Shown piece by piece: positions 1 to 11,702 of a stretch of 64,000 nucleotides of DNA (position 1 is its first letter; every line of letters begins with the position of its first letter). Origin of the DNA: Tretioscincus oriximinensis (lineage: Eukaryota; Chordata; Lepidosauria; Squamata; Gymnophthalmidae). The notes below the pieces were generated by a model. The model did no database searches. It had not been told where the DNA came from and worked only from the letters and a program-made list of their open reading frames with translations. Where the stretch lies: the NCBI GenBank assembly GCA_022410635.1, contig JAJVDF010001743.1, forward strand, positions 37,128 to 101,127, written 5' to 3'. Position numbers and translations under genes: made by a program.

Positions 1-1904
1 GTATTCTGACGAAACTTCAAACCAAATATTTTACACAGATGAAGGAGGTGAATTATTCCAATAGAAGACTTTATTATGAGACCTTATTAAAAATTAATAG
101 TTGTGCTACGGTAGGCAGAGCATTTTCTGATAGGTTTTACTAGTATCCTGCATATAAGAATGCAAGAATGATCTGTTTTATGTGATAAAATTATATGATC
201 TGCATTTGAAGATATATATAATAAACAAAGATATTTCTAAACGTTTGAAAGGAGGCTGACACACTGTATCTCCCTCCAGCCCTTGAACTTACTTCTATAT
301 AATAAGATGGGAATCAGAAAAAGTGATATTACAAAGAAGGACTTCCATTCTCAAATCCTCTTTGCCACAAGAGCACACCATACCTTTTGCCCAATCGTGG
401 TGAGAAATAGACTCAGAATGTCCAAGACTGAAAGGTTTGCAATGCAAAATCAGCTCTTCCTCTTCTCCTGGGAGTGCTCCCACTTCTCAGAAATGCCTGT
501 GCTGTTAAGTAATCTACCTCGGGTATGTGTCAGGAGCTGATCAGGTTCTGGTCCCTCCTTCCTTGCTTTCTTGGATGGAAGCAGCACTTGAAAATTACCT
601 TGTACACCATTCACCTAGGTCATTCAGAAATGCACAGAAAATCCAATTCCAGCGTCGCTTTCTGTGTGTTCACCATTATGTAGATCCTGTCATTGTTTCA
701 TTCAATTGTATATTGCATCCACTTCATTCCTGTCTGGGCACACAAAAAAACCACCCCTTAAATTGGAATCATTGGAAAGAAAGACAGTGGAGATAAGAAA
801 GGAATAGAAATCTATAGAGGCATGTTTCAAAGAACTGGGAATGTTCAATGAAAATGTTGGAAAATGAAGTGTTTGGGGACTTGTATACAAATATTGATAT
901 CTATACAAAAATTGAAAGATGTTATGCTGGTTGTACTTCAGAACAACGGGCTTAATTTATAAGAAATCAGATTTTGATTACCTAATCGAGGGGAGAAACA
1001 TCTTTTCATAGTAAAACTAGAATGCCAGGGGATTCAGTTATCCAAGGAGAAATGGTGGGCACTCTCATTTATTGAATCTGTTCAAGAGAAGAGTCAATAA
1101 ATAACTCATTAGAGATCTTTTTATTCCTAGACTGCTACTATTTGAATTGCTGGTTTGGTACTATAGAAGATTTTCCAGATAAAACCCAGGATAAATATTT
1201 GCATCTTTAATGTCTATAGAAGAGAGGACTTTTCACCAGGTGCAGCTTCTAATGCTTGCAGCACAAAGGTGTTAACTGAACATGTGGAACAAAATTTGAT
1301 ATTTGAAGATTGCTCGTTGTTACTGTTTTAGCTGGTATATTACCTTACAATGAAACTGAAAGTGTTGATAATGATATAATGTGGAAAATGGAACAGAATG
1401 GCTGAAGTTTAAAACAAAGAGTTTTTTATTATTAAAAATTTAAAGAGAGTGCTCTGTTTTAGCTATAGCATAGAAACAGATTACATTGCTCAAGGGAATC
1501 CGGTGTCTTGTATATTAACAGACTGTTACCATTTTGCCTCTTTTTTGTGTGAAGAACAGAACACGATAAGATGAATTTAATATAAGCTTGGCTTTGTTTG
1601 TTTTTTGCCCTTGGCATAAAAATAAATAGAATTTGCCAGGCAGATATTATAGCTTTCAAAAAGTAAAAAAAGAATTCGCTTATCCTTTGTAAAAGTTAAA
1701 GAATACATTAAGCATCAGTAGAAGGACATGACTGTTTTGAATTATGAAATAATTCTTGGACACTATTTGCTTCTATTACAAGAATTGTTTCCCTTTTGCT
1801 TCTGAGGATGAACTGTTGCCTGAGGTCAGATGACTCAAACATCCCTAGCAAAATCAGTGTTACTGGATAATTCGAAAGGGAATCAAAATAGGTTGCAAGT
1901 GTCA
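1..1904. other. No recognised feature
   Basis: AT-rich DNA with only short chance ORFs (under 90 codons) on both strands. I see no repeat family, RNA gene or exon-like structure that I can support. Confidence 0.6.
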
Positions 1905-2548
1905 TTTTTCCTCTTTATAAATCTATGGTGAGGCCACTTTTGGAATACTGTGTACAATTCTGATCACCACATCTTGGAAAGAATATTGTGGAACTGGAGA
2001 ATGTACAAAAAGTGTCAACAAGAATGATCAAGATGCTGGAATACCTCCCTTATGAAATCAGTCTGCAACATCTAAGCCGCTTCAATTTCAAGAGATGATG
2101 TTTAAGAGGTGAGCAAATTGAAGTACATAAAATCATGCACTGGGGAGGTGGGGTAAGGTGAATAGAGAAAAAAAATCATTATCACACAACACTAGGACCA
2201 GGGGGCATTTTTTGAAACTGATGGGCAGAAGAGTTAGGGCAAAAAAAGGGAAAGTAGTTTTTTCACATGAGGGTCATTGGTCTATGTAATTCACTTACAG
2301 AGGTGGTGGGGGTAGCTATCAGCCTGGAGAGCTTCAAGGTAGTAGATAAATTCATGGAAGACAGGTGCATCAATAGCTATTAGGATGGAAAAACAAGCAG
2401 TATTCCTGAAATACCATTTGCAGGAAGTCATGATCAGGTGGAGTTTTTTCCTTCTACTGGAGACTGCCTTGATGCAATTGGTGGGCCACTGTGTGGTACA
2501 GAATGCTGGATTAGATGGGCTATGGCCTGATTCAGCAGAACTAATAAT
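1905..2548 (+). mobile_element. CR1-clade LINE 3' end (family A, copy 1), degraded
   Basis: A 5'-truncated LINE copy holding the last part of the reverse-transcriptase ORF and the 3' UTR. The broken reading frames still show the CR1 C-terminal signature: a LEYCVQF-like start, then VQK-R-T-MIK-LE-LPYE, LRG, IEVYKIM, and later TRG and GLWNLL-like blocks. The 3' UTR phrase about 'aatgctggattagatgggctatggcctgattcagcaga' type sequence matches the other seven copies in this window. Many stops and indels, and no octamer tail, mark it as an old, dead copy. Belonging to the CR1 clade is established by these motifs; the family name 'A' is mine. Confidence 0.8.
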
Positions 2549-4204
2549 AGTCACCTAGGACTGGAACTTCAGCTGCCATGTTGAATCTGTATTCGTAAAT
2601 CCATATTTGTTTGACCTGAATTAGCTGTAGCTACCATCTGTATTAAGTAGGTTCAGCAGGACTAGAACCAGAACAATGCAAATTTAACAAATGCACCGTT
2701 GATTAATCTAAAAATAGAAACATGCAAGATTTCTCTAAAGGCCGTTTATAGGACATTGAGGACAGGTAAAAATGTTTGTGATAACTAAAATAAATGGTGG
2801 GCTACAGCATAAGCAGGAATTCTGGTCTAAGTGGACTGTGCTTGTTTTGTTCTTAAGTTCTAACATACCAGTATTTTATCTTCATTTTTGTTTATATCAT
2901 TTTTTAATAAACTGATGTACTGCTTTACAATTACCCAGATTTAAAATTGTCCCTTTGTTCACTATGACATTTTTGTCGATGAACTAAATCCTAATATTTT
3001 CTTTTGGCTAGCTGATTTCTTTTTTTAATTATTTCCAGCTTGAAACTTTGTGTTATTCATGCCTGAATTTATCATTCCTACTTTCCCAAAGTTATTATGT
3101 AAAGATGGAGGAAATCTTGAGGGTTGTCACTTTCAGGAAGCAGGAGCTTCATGACTGGCTTGAAGCCAAACTTTGTTAGCATTGAATAGTTTTATATCAT
3201 TTCTTTCATTTTCTGCCAGGAAACTGTCATCAAGACACATGAAACGCTTGAGACAAAAACAATGTGAATGTTGTCTGATGTTGAAGTTAAAATATTAATG
3301 TCTGGTTGTCATAAAATTCCTAATTGTTTATCGGAATTTTACTAATTTGCAGATTTAACTATATATATATTCTTTTTTAAAATAATCACTTTTTTAATGA
3401 GGCAATTTGACTAGTTCATAACTTTTCTAAAACAGAAATTAAATATGAACTGAGGAATAGTAGGCTTGACAGATACCCAGAGGCAAGCATATGCAATTTT
3501 ATTTCAGTGAAAACTTTTATTTAAAATGAGAAAAGTTGTACCTTACACACACATACACACATATATATATATACACTTGCATTTATGTGCTATAGCAAAA
3601 AGCTAGGATACATACTATATTTCTGCCCTAACTAGTTACTTTGTGTAAAGGTTAATGAAGAAAGATTCAGCTAAGTCTGATGCTAATTGCTTTAATGACA
3701 CAATATTGCCCTCTAGCCAGGGCTGAAGACACCATCTGTCTCAACAGTTGCGTGACTCTTCGGTTCCTTAGACAGGGAAGACCAACTTTTGATTCAACCG
3801 ACACTTATTCACTTTATGGATTGTTGCTTTTTAAATGCAGATTTATTGGTGTGATGTCTTTCAGTCAGGTGAAGAGATTAATTGTATGGCTGTTGCATTA
3901 GCTTGCAAAAGCAGTTTTGTGTTCATATGTCAGCTGGCCAGACCACAGATGTTCTATTCCATTGGGTTCAAGTGACTGAATTGATGTAGCAATCATAAAC
4001 AAAGGGCAAGTATCACCAGTGGCATCAAGAAATGGTGATCGTTTAAGACAGGGGAGGAATTTAATCCCCTCTTGGTGATTACTTACTGTTTAATTCCCCT
4101 TCATGATAGTTATTTCCATTACACTATGTAGACACAACCTTCTGCAGGAAGAAAAAGGATAGCATACACTACTGCATGTCTCATTTTACTGGCCCCAAAG
4201 AATT
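2549..4204. other. No recognised gene; one short dinucleotide tract
   Basis: AT-rich unique-looking DNA. The only distinct item is the simple repeat annotated separately at 3546-3575. A 73-codon ORF at 3680-3901 resembles nothing I know and looks like chance. Confidence 0.55.
3546..3575. repeat. Compound (AC)n/(AT)n microsatellite
   Basis: Alternating AC units run into AT units over about 30 bp. It is a candidate length-polymorphic marker with no coding meaning. Confidence 0.85.
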
Positions 4205-4519
4205 GTGATAGCCCAGGCTCACCAAATTAGTTTTTGTGGAGGAGTGCAGAGTCAAAGTGGGAGATTCCAGATAATTATCTGGCAGTCAAAGGACAATAAT
4301 TTTAGTGGGCAACAATGGAGTTGCACTTTAACGTGGGTGCCAATCTGTTGTCTTTCTGCCCTTTACATGAAAAATATAAGGAAAAAATATAACCTTCTGT
4401 TTTTCTCTTCACAACAGACACCTTTTGAACTACGTGATAGCCTAGGGTCACCAAATTCGTTTTTGTGGTGGAGTGCAGAGTCAAAACAGAAGATTCCAGA
4501 TAATAGTCTAACAATCTAA
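4205..4519. repeat. Pair of ~85-bp direct repeats 229 bp apart
   Basis: The segment 4205-4290 (GTGATAGCCCAGGCTCACCA...) is repeated at 4434-4519 (GTGATAGCCTAGGGTCACCA...) with scattered differences. Both copies share the phrases GTGCAGAGTCAAA and GATTCCAGATAAT. About 144 bp lie between them. This is either an imperfect tandem duplication of a ~229-bp unit or the flanks of an unrecognised insert. No coding capacity is supported. Confidence 0.75.
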
Positions 4520-4944
4520 CCAAAACAGCCTAAAATTTGCTTTTTAACAATCATTGTTGGAAAAATTATTGTAACATCAAATATATACAATTTATATACA
4601 CTAATGGTGCTTGAGAACCCAATGAAGAGCGTTCACCCATTTGATGGTCAATCAAGGAAGGAGCAATAGCTTTTGCAATTACTATTGGATGAAATGCAGT
4701 TCATGTTCAGGAAAAAAGCAAGAATATTTTGTATTGCCTTGATTCAGTGCAAATTCAGAAAAAAGAACCTAGCAAATATATTTTAGATTAGTAACTAAAC
4801 ACTCTGAATTAATTGTTGAAAATATGAACCAAAATAATTTACATGAGATACGGAATGATTGATATTACTAATATATTTTAATCTAAGTTTGGATTTGACA
4901 AAAGGATTGTTGCAGATAAGATATTACAGGCAGGATTCATGCAA
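4520..4944. other. No recognised feature
   Basis: AT-rich DNA between the direct repeats and a CR1 fragment. Nothing supportable is seen. Confidence 0.55.
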
Positions 4945-5305
4945 ATCCTGCAAAAGAGAAGACTGAGAGGGGATCTGATAGCTGTCTACAAATATCTGAA
5001 GGGCTGCCACAGAGCAGAGGGATCAGCATTGTTCTCATTGACACATGGAAGGACTAGAAACAATGGGATGAAACTGCAGGAGAGTAGATTTAGAATAGAT
5101 ATCAGAAAAAACTTGCTAACAGTCATGGTGATAAAACAGAGGAACAGTTTGCAACAGGAGGTGGTGAGTTCGCCTTCGCTGGAAGTCTTTGATCAGAGGC
5201 TGGACAATCAGTTGTCTGGGATGGTTTAATGAATCCAGCATTGAGCAGGGGGTTGGATCCGATGACCCTGGAGGTGTCTTCTAACTCTATATTCTATTAT
5301 TCAAA
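4945..5305 (+). mobile_element. CR1 LINE 3' end (family B), truncated
   Basis: The frame at 4939-5229 is the C-terminal tail of CR1 reverse transcriptase: KRRLRGDLIAVYKYLKG, then RTRNNGMKLQ, then a SPSLEVFDQRLD-like block and the terminal LSGMV. It continues into the CR1 3' UTR ('gcattgagcagggggttggatccgatgaccctggagg'-type sequence) and ends in degenerate ATTCTAT repeats near 5,300, the hallmark CR1 tail. It is the same family as the full-length copy at 33.8-37.7 kb. The ORF is open over 96 codons but covers only the tail after the polymerase core, so it is not functional. Confidence 0.9.
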
Positions 5306-7298
5306 TTGAGAAAAGCCAGACAAACATAGCACCCTCCCTCCTGTTTGCATTAAACATTATTGCCACAGTGTGGGTGCCAGGACTAAGAAGACTGCCTTTC
5401 TTCCCCTCTGCTAGGCCAGGACTCTTGACTCAGTGAGGGAGGTGGCATTCCACTTTCCCACTCATGATCAAAATCAAATTATATACCCCTGTGAAAACCC
5501 CAATTTTGAATTTGGTGGAGACACGTATCAGAATGCCACCAAGGTGACTAGTAACTCCCCTGAAACAGTTGCTACTTCTGTTTGATAAGAGCTGTTTGCA
5601 TTATCCACAGATCTCTTCAAATAGCTCTACCATTAAAGCTCACAATACAGTATTACACTTTCTCTCCATATTGCAAGCATAAAGAAAAACATAGGTCTAT
5701 AGACATGTGCCCTCTTTGCACATTCAAACAGCAATAAAGTTTTCACATCAAACTTGCCATTGTTTCCATTTTTATCTTATTCCTCAGATGATCAGCAATT
5801 CCAACATGTTTTGAAGGACAGAACTATGCATGTCAAAAAATATATTACATAACACTAAAATGGTGCAATGTATGTACAGAATTGTGGCATCCACTTTTTA
5901 GGGACCTTGTGTTTATGCTCCATAACAAACATGTTCCACTCTATCAATTCATTTGCTGATTTACAATCTGTTATTACAATATAAAGGCTAATTCTAACAA
6001 TTTCCTAGGGCAGGGTGTTTAACCTTTCAACTTCTTCATTAGAGTGCTCAACATTTTTGTATTAAATGGAATCAGTTCCACTAAGTTTGATGACTAGATA
6101 ATTGATCCATATAAAGATTCATCATATAGTAACACATGCCCCTATCATATTTTGGAATTTCACACTTTTGTAGGTGCTTAGTGAAATAATTATTCATGCC
6201 TCATGAGAAATTGTTCTGTCAACATCTTAGAAGGGTAAACATTGCATTTCAAAGTCATTTCAGCACAGAATTCTAATTAAGTTGTAAGGGAAATGACGAA
6301 AGGTTTTCTGTTTGAAATGCTAAGCTGGAAAGAGAAAGTTTGTGTGTTTTCCCCCTTGGTTTTCATTGTCCTTTCACATACAGTAACAAAACTGTGTCTA
6401 GAATATGACATGACACCAGGCAATGGCAATATAAAGGAGGTCTTTGAACCTGCTTCTTTTTATTCAGCGGTATTCTTAACAGGGTGTCTGTGCTCTAATT
6501 CTTTTACTATCCCAAAGAGAATTTGTTTCATGGTCCATAATTGCACAAGGGAGTTAGAGGCTTATAAAAATGTAGAGCATTCTTTCTTGCAAGTCAATAT
6601 GCATTATCTATGGTACCAGCAAACCGATACGCCACGGAGAAATAATTAAAAATGCCTTTTCAAATGGATGATCTTTCACTGAAAGCAGAATAAACTTTAA
6701 ATTACTGAGTTACATAGCAACTAACTTTGGGATTCTTCCCTTGGAGGTCATTTTTCTCATTTGCTACCATTTTCTTCTCATACAGAGGACTTTCTTTGGA
6801 CATATAAAATACAGTGATAGCTTTGACTATATATAAGGCGTCCTGATAATTTGTAGATGAGAAATCATTCCGGTAATTGACTGGAGGTACATGCTAAGAT
6901 TTCATACAGATGTGTATGTGTGAATACAAAGGCAAAACATTAAAGTTAGTCAAACGCAGTAACAAACTGTTGGAAATTTCAGGAAATTCTATAAAATATC
7001 GACCTTACTTATACGTACTTGTGTGACCACCCAAGATTACAGTTCTGAAGGGCCTTTTGCAATCACATCTGAAAAAAACACTGCTTAAAATAATTCACTA
7101 TGGCACTCTATACAGTAAAGGGAAGTGCAGCTTCTTATGAGAAAGGGTCATCTTACCTATTTACTCTTGCTGCGTTTTCACTGTTGTGCTCATTCATTGC
7201 TTAGCTTTGAGAACAAAAATTCTTTTGAAGGGGGTTGTACAAACCTGATGCAGAATGACAGGTGACTGATAAACCCAATATGGGATAAGCAGATCCAG
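5306..7298. other. No recognised feature
   Basis: About 2 kb of AT-rich DNA. A 118-codon ORF at 6293-6649 has no domain, signal or repeat I recognise and looks like chance. No SINE or LINE tail is seen. Confidence 0.55.
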
Positions 7299-7619
7299 TC
7301 ACATCCAAGGTCTTATTTGGAAGGTCTTATTTGGACAAGGTGCTGTGGTCATATCCCTGTTCTTGCACCCTTTGTCCTTAAAGCTAACCCTATGTGTGTT
7401 CTCAAAGGAGGAGACAGCCTTGTGGATGGTATATCTCCAGACCCCATAATCAGTAGCTAGATTAGACCACAGACAGTGGTCAATAAGGCAGACATCAAGT
7501 GATTTTTTCAGAAGGCCCTTGTATCTCTTCTTTGGTGGCTTGACAGCATTGGAAGGACTGGTGTATGTGAAAGGCACAACCTTAAAAGTTGCATTCATAA
7601 AACCATGATTAAGGTCCAT
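7299..7619 (-). pseudogene. Degraded LINE reverse-transcriptase C-terminus
   Basis: A 106-codon minus-strand frame contains KPPKKRYKGLLKKSL, DYGVWRYTIHKAVSSFENT, and a lysine-rich block before APCPNKTF. This order (KRYK-LK-SL, then W-L-D--W---IH-AV--FE, then a basic stretch and a Cys-containing tail) is typical of the region after the polymerase core in a group of animal LINEs that end in a zinc-finger-like tail. The Cys/His finger itself is lost. I cannot assign the clade with certainty (RTE- or jockey-like). No catalytic domain is nearby, so this is a small relic. It could also be a chance resemblance, but the match runs over about 60 residues. Confidence 0.55.
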
Positions 7620-8612
7620 GAGGGAAACTGTGAAATTCGCAATCTAAAAGATTTAGCTGAGAATTAGAGGGGAATCTATGCAGAGCTAGCATGAGGCTGG
7701 CAGCAGGAGCAACCAGGAAGACATAGTTGTGCATGCCTAGCCAGCTGTGATTCTGCAGTCCTGCTGGCTGGAGTCTTCTCAGGGTGTTTGTCTCCTTGCA
7801 ATGGCGCAAGAGACAGTAGGCTGCAGGCATTTTACCATGCTTCCAGAAAAGATCTGCAAAAGGAGATTCCTCTTCTATAGTAACATTTTTCCAGATGCAT
7901 GGTGAAGCCTAGCAAAGATTCCATCAAGATGTATGGCTGGGCAGCGAAGATGTTGGAATGTTGTGCCAAGAACCAGGTAAGTAAATGCACCTCGAATGCT
8001 AAGTTAAGTGCTGATTCAGAGACAACTGTGTGAGTTCCTGAATGGCTTCACAGCAACACAGCCCACTTCTGGGATCCGCTTTAGTTTCACAAAAATGCTA
8101 TACACGAGCTTGGGACTTGACCTGCCATAGACTTATCACAAATGAAGGCATTTAGTACAGTACACTTGTTTTTAATGCTATGCTAAATAAGCATTTGCGA
8201 ACACTTCTAGTACTCCTATTGACCTAGATCGTTAAAATGTACTCCATCAAACTTTGTTTTCCAGAAAGTCTTTAATGGGTTATGACACTTTTGCCATTTC
8301 TAAGCTGACAATCTACCCTGAGCACATTTTCAATCATTTTCAATAATAATCAAACGAACAATTTCTTCTCAAATCGGGGGGAGGATCACTGTCACTCAAA
8401 TAAGCCTTATTCATGAAAAGTATACTTTCTATCATTAATTTTAAAAAGGAAATTTGCTTAACTTGCATTGGTTTCACGTATATCAAAATAGTGTTTATGT
8501 GTGGAGGTTTAAACCCCTTTTCCTCCCTCCCTTTCATGTTTATACGAACTTGTACTTTAGGGAACTGCATAATGCAGAGCAAACAATTCCTGCAATGACT
8601 TATTTTCATTAT
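7620..8612. other. No recognised gene
   Basis: No repeat family is recognised. An exon-like open segment bounded by AG and a perfect GTAAGT (7895-7976) is discussed under findings but is not supported as a gene. Confidence 0.5.
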
Positions 8613-8700
8613 ACAGGGTGCTTCAAAAAATGTATACACACTGTGAACTTCCATAGAAAATTTATTTACTGTTCTACAAAGTTAAATTTCAGGAAAGTAA
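8613..8700 (+). mobile_element. Possible mariner-type terminal fragment
   Basis: The phrase TACAGGGTGCTTCAAAAAAT followed by GTATACACACTGTGAA resembles the outer end of mariner-like elements that begin CAGGGTG-TCAAAAA and insert at TA. No opposite terminus or transposase is visible within the next few hundred bases, so this would be a one-ended relic. Recognition is from general family knowledge only. Confidence 0.3.
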
Positions 8701-8939
8701 ATTTCAGACAGTAAGATATGCTAGAGTAGGCTGACCAGATGATCTCTTTTTGGGGGGGTGGGGTTGAAAACCCGGTTTTGGGATGCCTCCCAGTTTTTTC
8801 CTCAGAAAAATCCAAGAGGTCGACCTATGCTAGAGCTACAAAAGAGGCAGAGATCTGGCACCTTCCTCTGGTATCCTTTTTAAGTCATAGGAAAGATAAG
8901 GCTCTATTCATCTGTGTTCACCTCTTTGGCCTGGCCCTT

Positions 8940-9079
8940 GACTGAGAAATTAATGTCCCTTCCCTACTTTTTAAATGTGGCTGTTTTAAAATATGCTAAC
9001 TGTGTTTTTATTGTTAATCACCCCAAGACCTCTCCAAGTATAGGGCGGTATAAAAATGTAAGTAAATAAATAAATAAAA
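8940..9079 (+). mobile_element. L2-type LINE (or L2-tailed SINE) 3' end with (TAAA)n tail
   Basis: The segment ends in a phrase of the kind 'caccccaagacctctcc...agggcggtataaaaatg' followed by a (TAAA)n run at 9061-9079. That is the layout of vertebrate L2-type 3' ends: a conserved stem with GGGCGGTATA and an A-rich tail. Only the last ~140 bp is present. I cannot tell whether it came from a LINE or from a SINE that borrowed the tail. Confidence 0.45.
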
Positions 9080-9107
9080 TTAAGAAGTGCCTTAAATACA
9101 GTAGTCA

Positions 9108-9222
9108 ATTTCAGAGAAATAGCCGTGTTAGTCTAGTAGAAAGTCCAGCAAAGGAGCTAGAAGCACTTTGAGACTAACTCGAGAAGTTAGTCTCAAAGTG
9201 CTACTAGCTCCTTTGCTCGATT
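9108..9222. repeat. Repeat fragment with 33-bp near-perfect hairpin
   Basis: A segment starting with 'tttcagagaaatagccgtgtt', a phrase I recall from reptilian interspersed repeats, runs into an inverted repeat. The left arm 9147-9179 and right arm 9185-9217 differ at one base and are separated by 5 bp. The arms hold GCAAAGGAGCTAG and CACTTTGAGACTAACT. It is probably an interspersed repeat end that was duplicated in inverted orientation. The class is unknown. Confidence 0.6.
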
Positions 9223-9470
9223 AAATATAGTAGAATGTGGCACTCAGATTCTCATCTCCCCCATCTCAACATTTTTCATGATATAATCCAGTTCTTCAGG
9301 ACTAAAAGTACATGTCAGAACAGCAGTATGAGAACAGCAGTATGCATAGCCTTCTAATCTGTTTTAAGAAGCTCATTAGTCTGCATGGAACTAGTGCTAA
9401 TCCTTATCAGAGTTTAGCTATGAGGTTCTAAAGCAGGATCATGGTAGACCACATAAATCAGGTCTAGATG
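9223..9470. other. No recognised feature
   Basis: AT-rich spacer before the L1 fragment. It holds a short local duplication of the phrase 'gaacagcagtatg' near 9,320-9,342. Confidence 0.5.
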
Positions 9471-10914
9471 TGTGCTAAAGATACTTAAACTGGATTTGCA
9501 AGGTCATAGGATTAAAAATAGCATACGACAGGGGTACTATATGTCACCTATCCTCTTCTTATTGGCTGTAAAACCGTTAGCTAATCAAATTTGGGAAATT
9601 CAAGCATTTAGTGGACACAAATTGGGAAGGGAAGAAATCAAAATAAACCATTTTACTAACAACTCTATTATAATATCTAGTCAAACAATGGAAATGGTTG
9701 AAGAAGTGATAAGAATAACCCGAAAATTTGGCAATAACTCAGGGTTAACTGTAAATGTGCCAAAATCAGAAATTATGTATAAAAATATAAACAGGAATGA
9801 ACAACAAATTCCACAAAACTATGGATTAAAAATGGGAATTAAAAAAATGAAATACCTGGGGATTCATTTATGCAAAAATGTGAATGGAATAATAAAATCC
9901 AATTATATACATGCATGAAAAAAAATCCTAAAACAAATGCAGGAATGGAAAGAAAAAAACCTGGAATTGTTAAATAGGATTAGGGCATTTAAGGTATTGA
10001 TCCTCCCCCCCAAAAAAAAAATATACTTAATGCAAACATTACCTGAAGAACTACCTAAAAAAAGTATTGCAATCTTGGGACAAAAGGATTAAATTTTGGA
10101 TATGCAGAGAAAAAAACCCCCAGATTTACCAAAAATAGAATATATGCAAATATTACAGAAGGAGGCTGGGGTATCCCAAACTAAGAAAATTATTATACGG
10201 CCTTCCAAATTAAGGACTTATTCCAACTAGAATACTCCACAAAAAATGTGTTAGAATAGAAAGAAAAGTGAACAAAATTGAACATGAATCAATTCTTAAC
10301 ATAAACATTAAGAGATCACTCATTACTAACTGTTTAAGCCTGGCTAGAAGCACTCAAACTGTGGAAGATCTGGCAATTCAAATTGTTACCTAGAATTTCT
10401 AAATAAGTTTGCATAAGGAAGGGGAGATATTTACTAATACAGATATTGATAAATTAAAGGACCAGGGTATTGTACGTATTAAGGATTGCTATCAAAATAG
10501 CAACAATATATTGTACAGAGCTAGATGGATTCAAGCCCTGGGAAATAATAAATGCCTCCAAATTGATTGATGGAACAAAGAAACTATAAACAGTATATAG
10601 AAAATGACAACACTTTACTGGAGAACATATTTGAAAACAAGGTGAAAGACGTGAAGGGAATGGCGGCCCAAGTATATACAGTATTAAATCAAACATAATA
10701 CGATAATATAAATTCAATCACAAATCAATATGAAATGGATTTAAATGCAAATAGGCAAACCATGAAAGCTTTTTGGCAAAAATAGATAAAATTAAAAATA
10801 CCAGATTAAAAGAATTACAGATTAAATTAATCATTAGGTGGTATAGAACTCCACATTACATTTTTACATTTTTATCAAATGTACCATCTAATTGCTGGCA
10901 TGGATGTGGAGGGC

Positions 10915-10926
10915 AAGGTACATATA
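10915..10926. repeat. Target-site duplication, left copy (AAGGTACATATA)
   Basis: The 12-mer AAGGTACATATA occurs here and again at 11703-11714, immediately outside both ends of a 776-bp insert. Removing the insert and one copy restores continuity of the L1 C-terminal motif. This is direct evidence of retrotransposition into the L1. Confidence 0.85.
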
Positions 10927-11702
10927 CCAAACAAAATCCCAACAGGGAGAGGTAAGCAAACACGAACATAACAGTATCCCAAAAAACAGATAAAAACCAA
11001 AGCACAGAATCAAAATTGTATATAAATATCCTATAATGTAAGGTGGAATACGACCGGAGGAAAAAGGTCACAAAACCAATACTAATAAAACATGCAGCTT
11101 AAAAACATGGAAATATAAAAAGATAAAAAGTCCAAGAAAGTATAGGGTAAAATGTAATATCCAAGTCCAAGTAAAATCTGGACAAGAGGAAAGAATTGCC
11201 ACAAAGCGATGAATGTAGGTGTGAGCCTCACAATGGCGAATGAACACTCTGACAAATGAATAGCAGCTCAGAAAGTGATTTATTACAGCTCTTGTGAAAC
11301 TCTGAGTTAGGTCTGCAGTGATTGCCTGTTGCCAGAGCAGTTATATTTATATAGTCCTTCGGCCAATCACTGCATTCCCTTGAAACCTTCAAACCCGATT
11401 GGTTGTTTTGAACATTAGAGGTTTCCCTTCGAAACTCCCTGGAGCCCAGGAGGTTTTCCCTCCAAACAGTACAGCAACTATATACAATCCTCTGGCCTTA
11501 AGGTCTTCTTCAGTGGCCCAGACGGATAAAATTCAATAGAATATAAAAGAACATTTATATATATGGTTATAAGGATGGAATTCTTGAGTATTTATCGATA
11601 TCTAATATTCATATACACCTTGTAATAGCACACACTTCGCAGTAGTAATGGCATTTAAGGTTTGGTTTTCATCTGGTTTTGGGGAGACCATTGTATTCGG
11701 GA
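10927..11702 (-). mobile_element. Insert in L1 with 12-bp TSD; Penelope-like candidate
   Basis: A 776-bp insert flanked by AAGGTACATATA on both sides. It encodes nothing recognisable. On the minus strand, around 11,500-11,525, it contains CCACTGAAGAAGACC followed by TTAAGGCC and AGAGGA. This resembles a decayed hammerhead-ribozyme core (CUGAUGA, short stem II with a UUAA-type loop, GAAA). Such motifs are known in Penelope-like elements. It has no long poly(A) tail, and the TSD length fits a PLE, but an unrelated non-autonomous retroelement is possible. A solo LTR lies inside it, so the true size of this insert without the LTR would be about 0.5 kb. Confidence 0.5.
11214..11473 (-). mobile_element. 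Solo LTR (retroviral-like), about 260 bp
   Basis: Read on the minus strand the segment begins TGTACTGTTTGGAGGG and ends CTCACACCTACA, so it has TG...CA ends. In the right order it carries two CCAAT boxes (near 11,400 and 11,367), a TATATAAATATA box (about 11,342-11,356), and an AATAAA signal (about 11,275-11,283) roughly 70 bp further on. That is U3-R-U5 architecture. No second LTR, primer-binding site or gag/pol sequence adjoins it, so it is a solo LTR left by recombination. I could not find a matching target duplication at its edges, so the exact ends may be off by a few bases. Confidence 0.6.
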
